Positions 63,641-64,000 of a stretch of 64,000 bases of DNA are shown in pieces. Within the stretch, counting starts at the first letter, position 1, and every line of letters begins with the position of its first letter. A model generated the notes under the pieces. It did no database searches and was not told the origin of the DNA. It saw only the letters and a program-made list of their open reading frames with translations. The position numbers were made by a program, and so were the translations under genes. Location of the stretch: the NCBI GenBank assembly GCA_023386815.1, contig JAEWIZ010000030.1, positions 27,846 to 91,845 on the forward strand, written 5' to 3'. The DNA is from Bacillota bacterium. GTDB lineage: Bacteria; Bacillota; Clostridia; Lachnospirales; Lachnospiraceae.

Positions 63641-63714
63641 TGTTATGTCAAAATTCATCAACATCTAAATAATATCGCTTTGTTAGATATATTTATTGGA
63701 ATAATGACAAATGA

Positions 63715-63735
63715 AAAGGAGGGAGTATCTCCTTT
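63715..63735. terminator. Hairpin in the 214-bp gap after the transposase
   Basis: Stem AAAGGAG (63715-63721) / CTCCTTT (63729-63735), then AATTC. The rest of 63587-63800 is AT-rich and should contain the right end of the insertion sequence. Confidence 0.4.
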
Positions 63736-63800
63736 AATTCACAATTTAGAAAGAAAGCGAGGCATCCTAACCGCACATTATGCTTATACTCCGAGATGAT

Positions 63801-64000
63801 TCATTGCTTTTTTCTTTGAAAGGTTACTATTATGCTGAACAGTAGCGGTTGCAACAATACTTCAAAAATGCTTGACACAATATTAACAGGCACATCAACG
63901 GGAGCAAGATAGATAAGTCCTTCGATAGAGCCGGGAGCAGGCCCATATGTGCTAACGATGCCGAGTATAACAAGAATAGCCCAAAGTCTAAGCCAAGCCA
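63801..64000 (-). CDS. Membrane protein, C-terminal end only
   Basis: The minus strand is open from the window edge to the TGA at 63801-63803. It encodes about 65 residues with hydrophobic stretches: RLWAILVILGIVSTYGPAPG, YLAPVDVPVNIVSSIFEVLL, and QPLLFSIIVTFQRKKQ at the end. The start is outside the window. No family recognised. Confidence 0.55.
   Translation of the reverse strand, partial: AWLRLWAILVILGIVSTYGPAPGSIEGLIYLAPVDVPVNIVSSIFEVLLQPLLFSIIVTFQRKKQ

Overview
The window reads as an AT-rich, spore-forming, anaerobic Clostridia genome, most like plant-polysaccharide-degrading Lachnospiraceae (Lachnoclostridium phytofermentans and relatives). The support is indirect. There are AGGAGG-type ribosome binding sites, a sporulation sigma-K gene, three carbohydrate ABC cassettes without their own ATPase, YesM/YesN-type two-component pairs, and a dense set of glycoside hydrolases (GH2, GH3, GH77, GH78, a GH106-like protein) plus a GH112 phosphorylase. 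The species call is inference. Most genes are on the minus strand.

Layout: 1-4.6 kb holds a truncated GtrA-like gene, an ABC-F ATPase, a pirin and a LacI repressor. 4.6-9.8 kb is a maltodextrin-type operon (binding protein, two permeases, malQ, lacI) with a triple half-site operator just downstream of its promoter. 9.8-14.9 kb is a thiamine operon, thiW-thiC-thiM-thiE-thiD, led by a promoter, a TPP riboswitch and an intrinsic terminator. A 12-bp tandem repeat array lies between thiC and thiM. 14.9-26.9 kb is a regulator-kinase-binding protein-permease-permease-GH112-GH2 operon for beta-galactosides. 27-30.4 kb has sigK (no pro-sequence visible, 54-bp tandem repeats on its 3' end), a MATE exporter and a metallo-beta-lactamase-fold enzyme.

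30.5-43.7 kb is a second two-component/ABC cassette, a divergent GH106-like enzyme, a GH78 alpha-L-rhamnosidase and an iron alcohol dehydrogenase with a divergent MerR regulator. Together with GH112 this suggests use of rhamnose- and galactose-containing plant glycans (inference). 44.5-50.5 kb has an orphan hybrid histidine kinase and a CsoR-controlled P1B-type metal ATPase. 50.7-55.9 kb has a GH3 enzyme with an AraC-type regulator, a TauE/SafE permease and a C39-like papain-fold protein.

56-64 kb is an accessory, partly decayed stretch. It holds a cupin, msrA, gene remnants, a TIM-barrel protein of unknown function, a frameshifted SAP-domain gene, a PDDEXK nuclease with a C-terminal half that looks PUA-like, a membrane coiled-coil protein and an IS110-family element. 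The IS110 transposase is split by a one-base frameshift, and its upstream non-coding end can fold like a bridge RNA. The window ends inside a membrane-protein gene.

The strongest leads are the IS110 non-coding end, the nuclease plus membrane-protein pair, the repeat array in the thiamine operon, the sigK 3' repeats with no pro-sequence, and the hairpins between binding-protein and permease genes in all three ABC cassettes. I found no CRISPR array, rRNA or tRNA.
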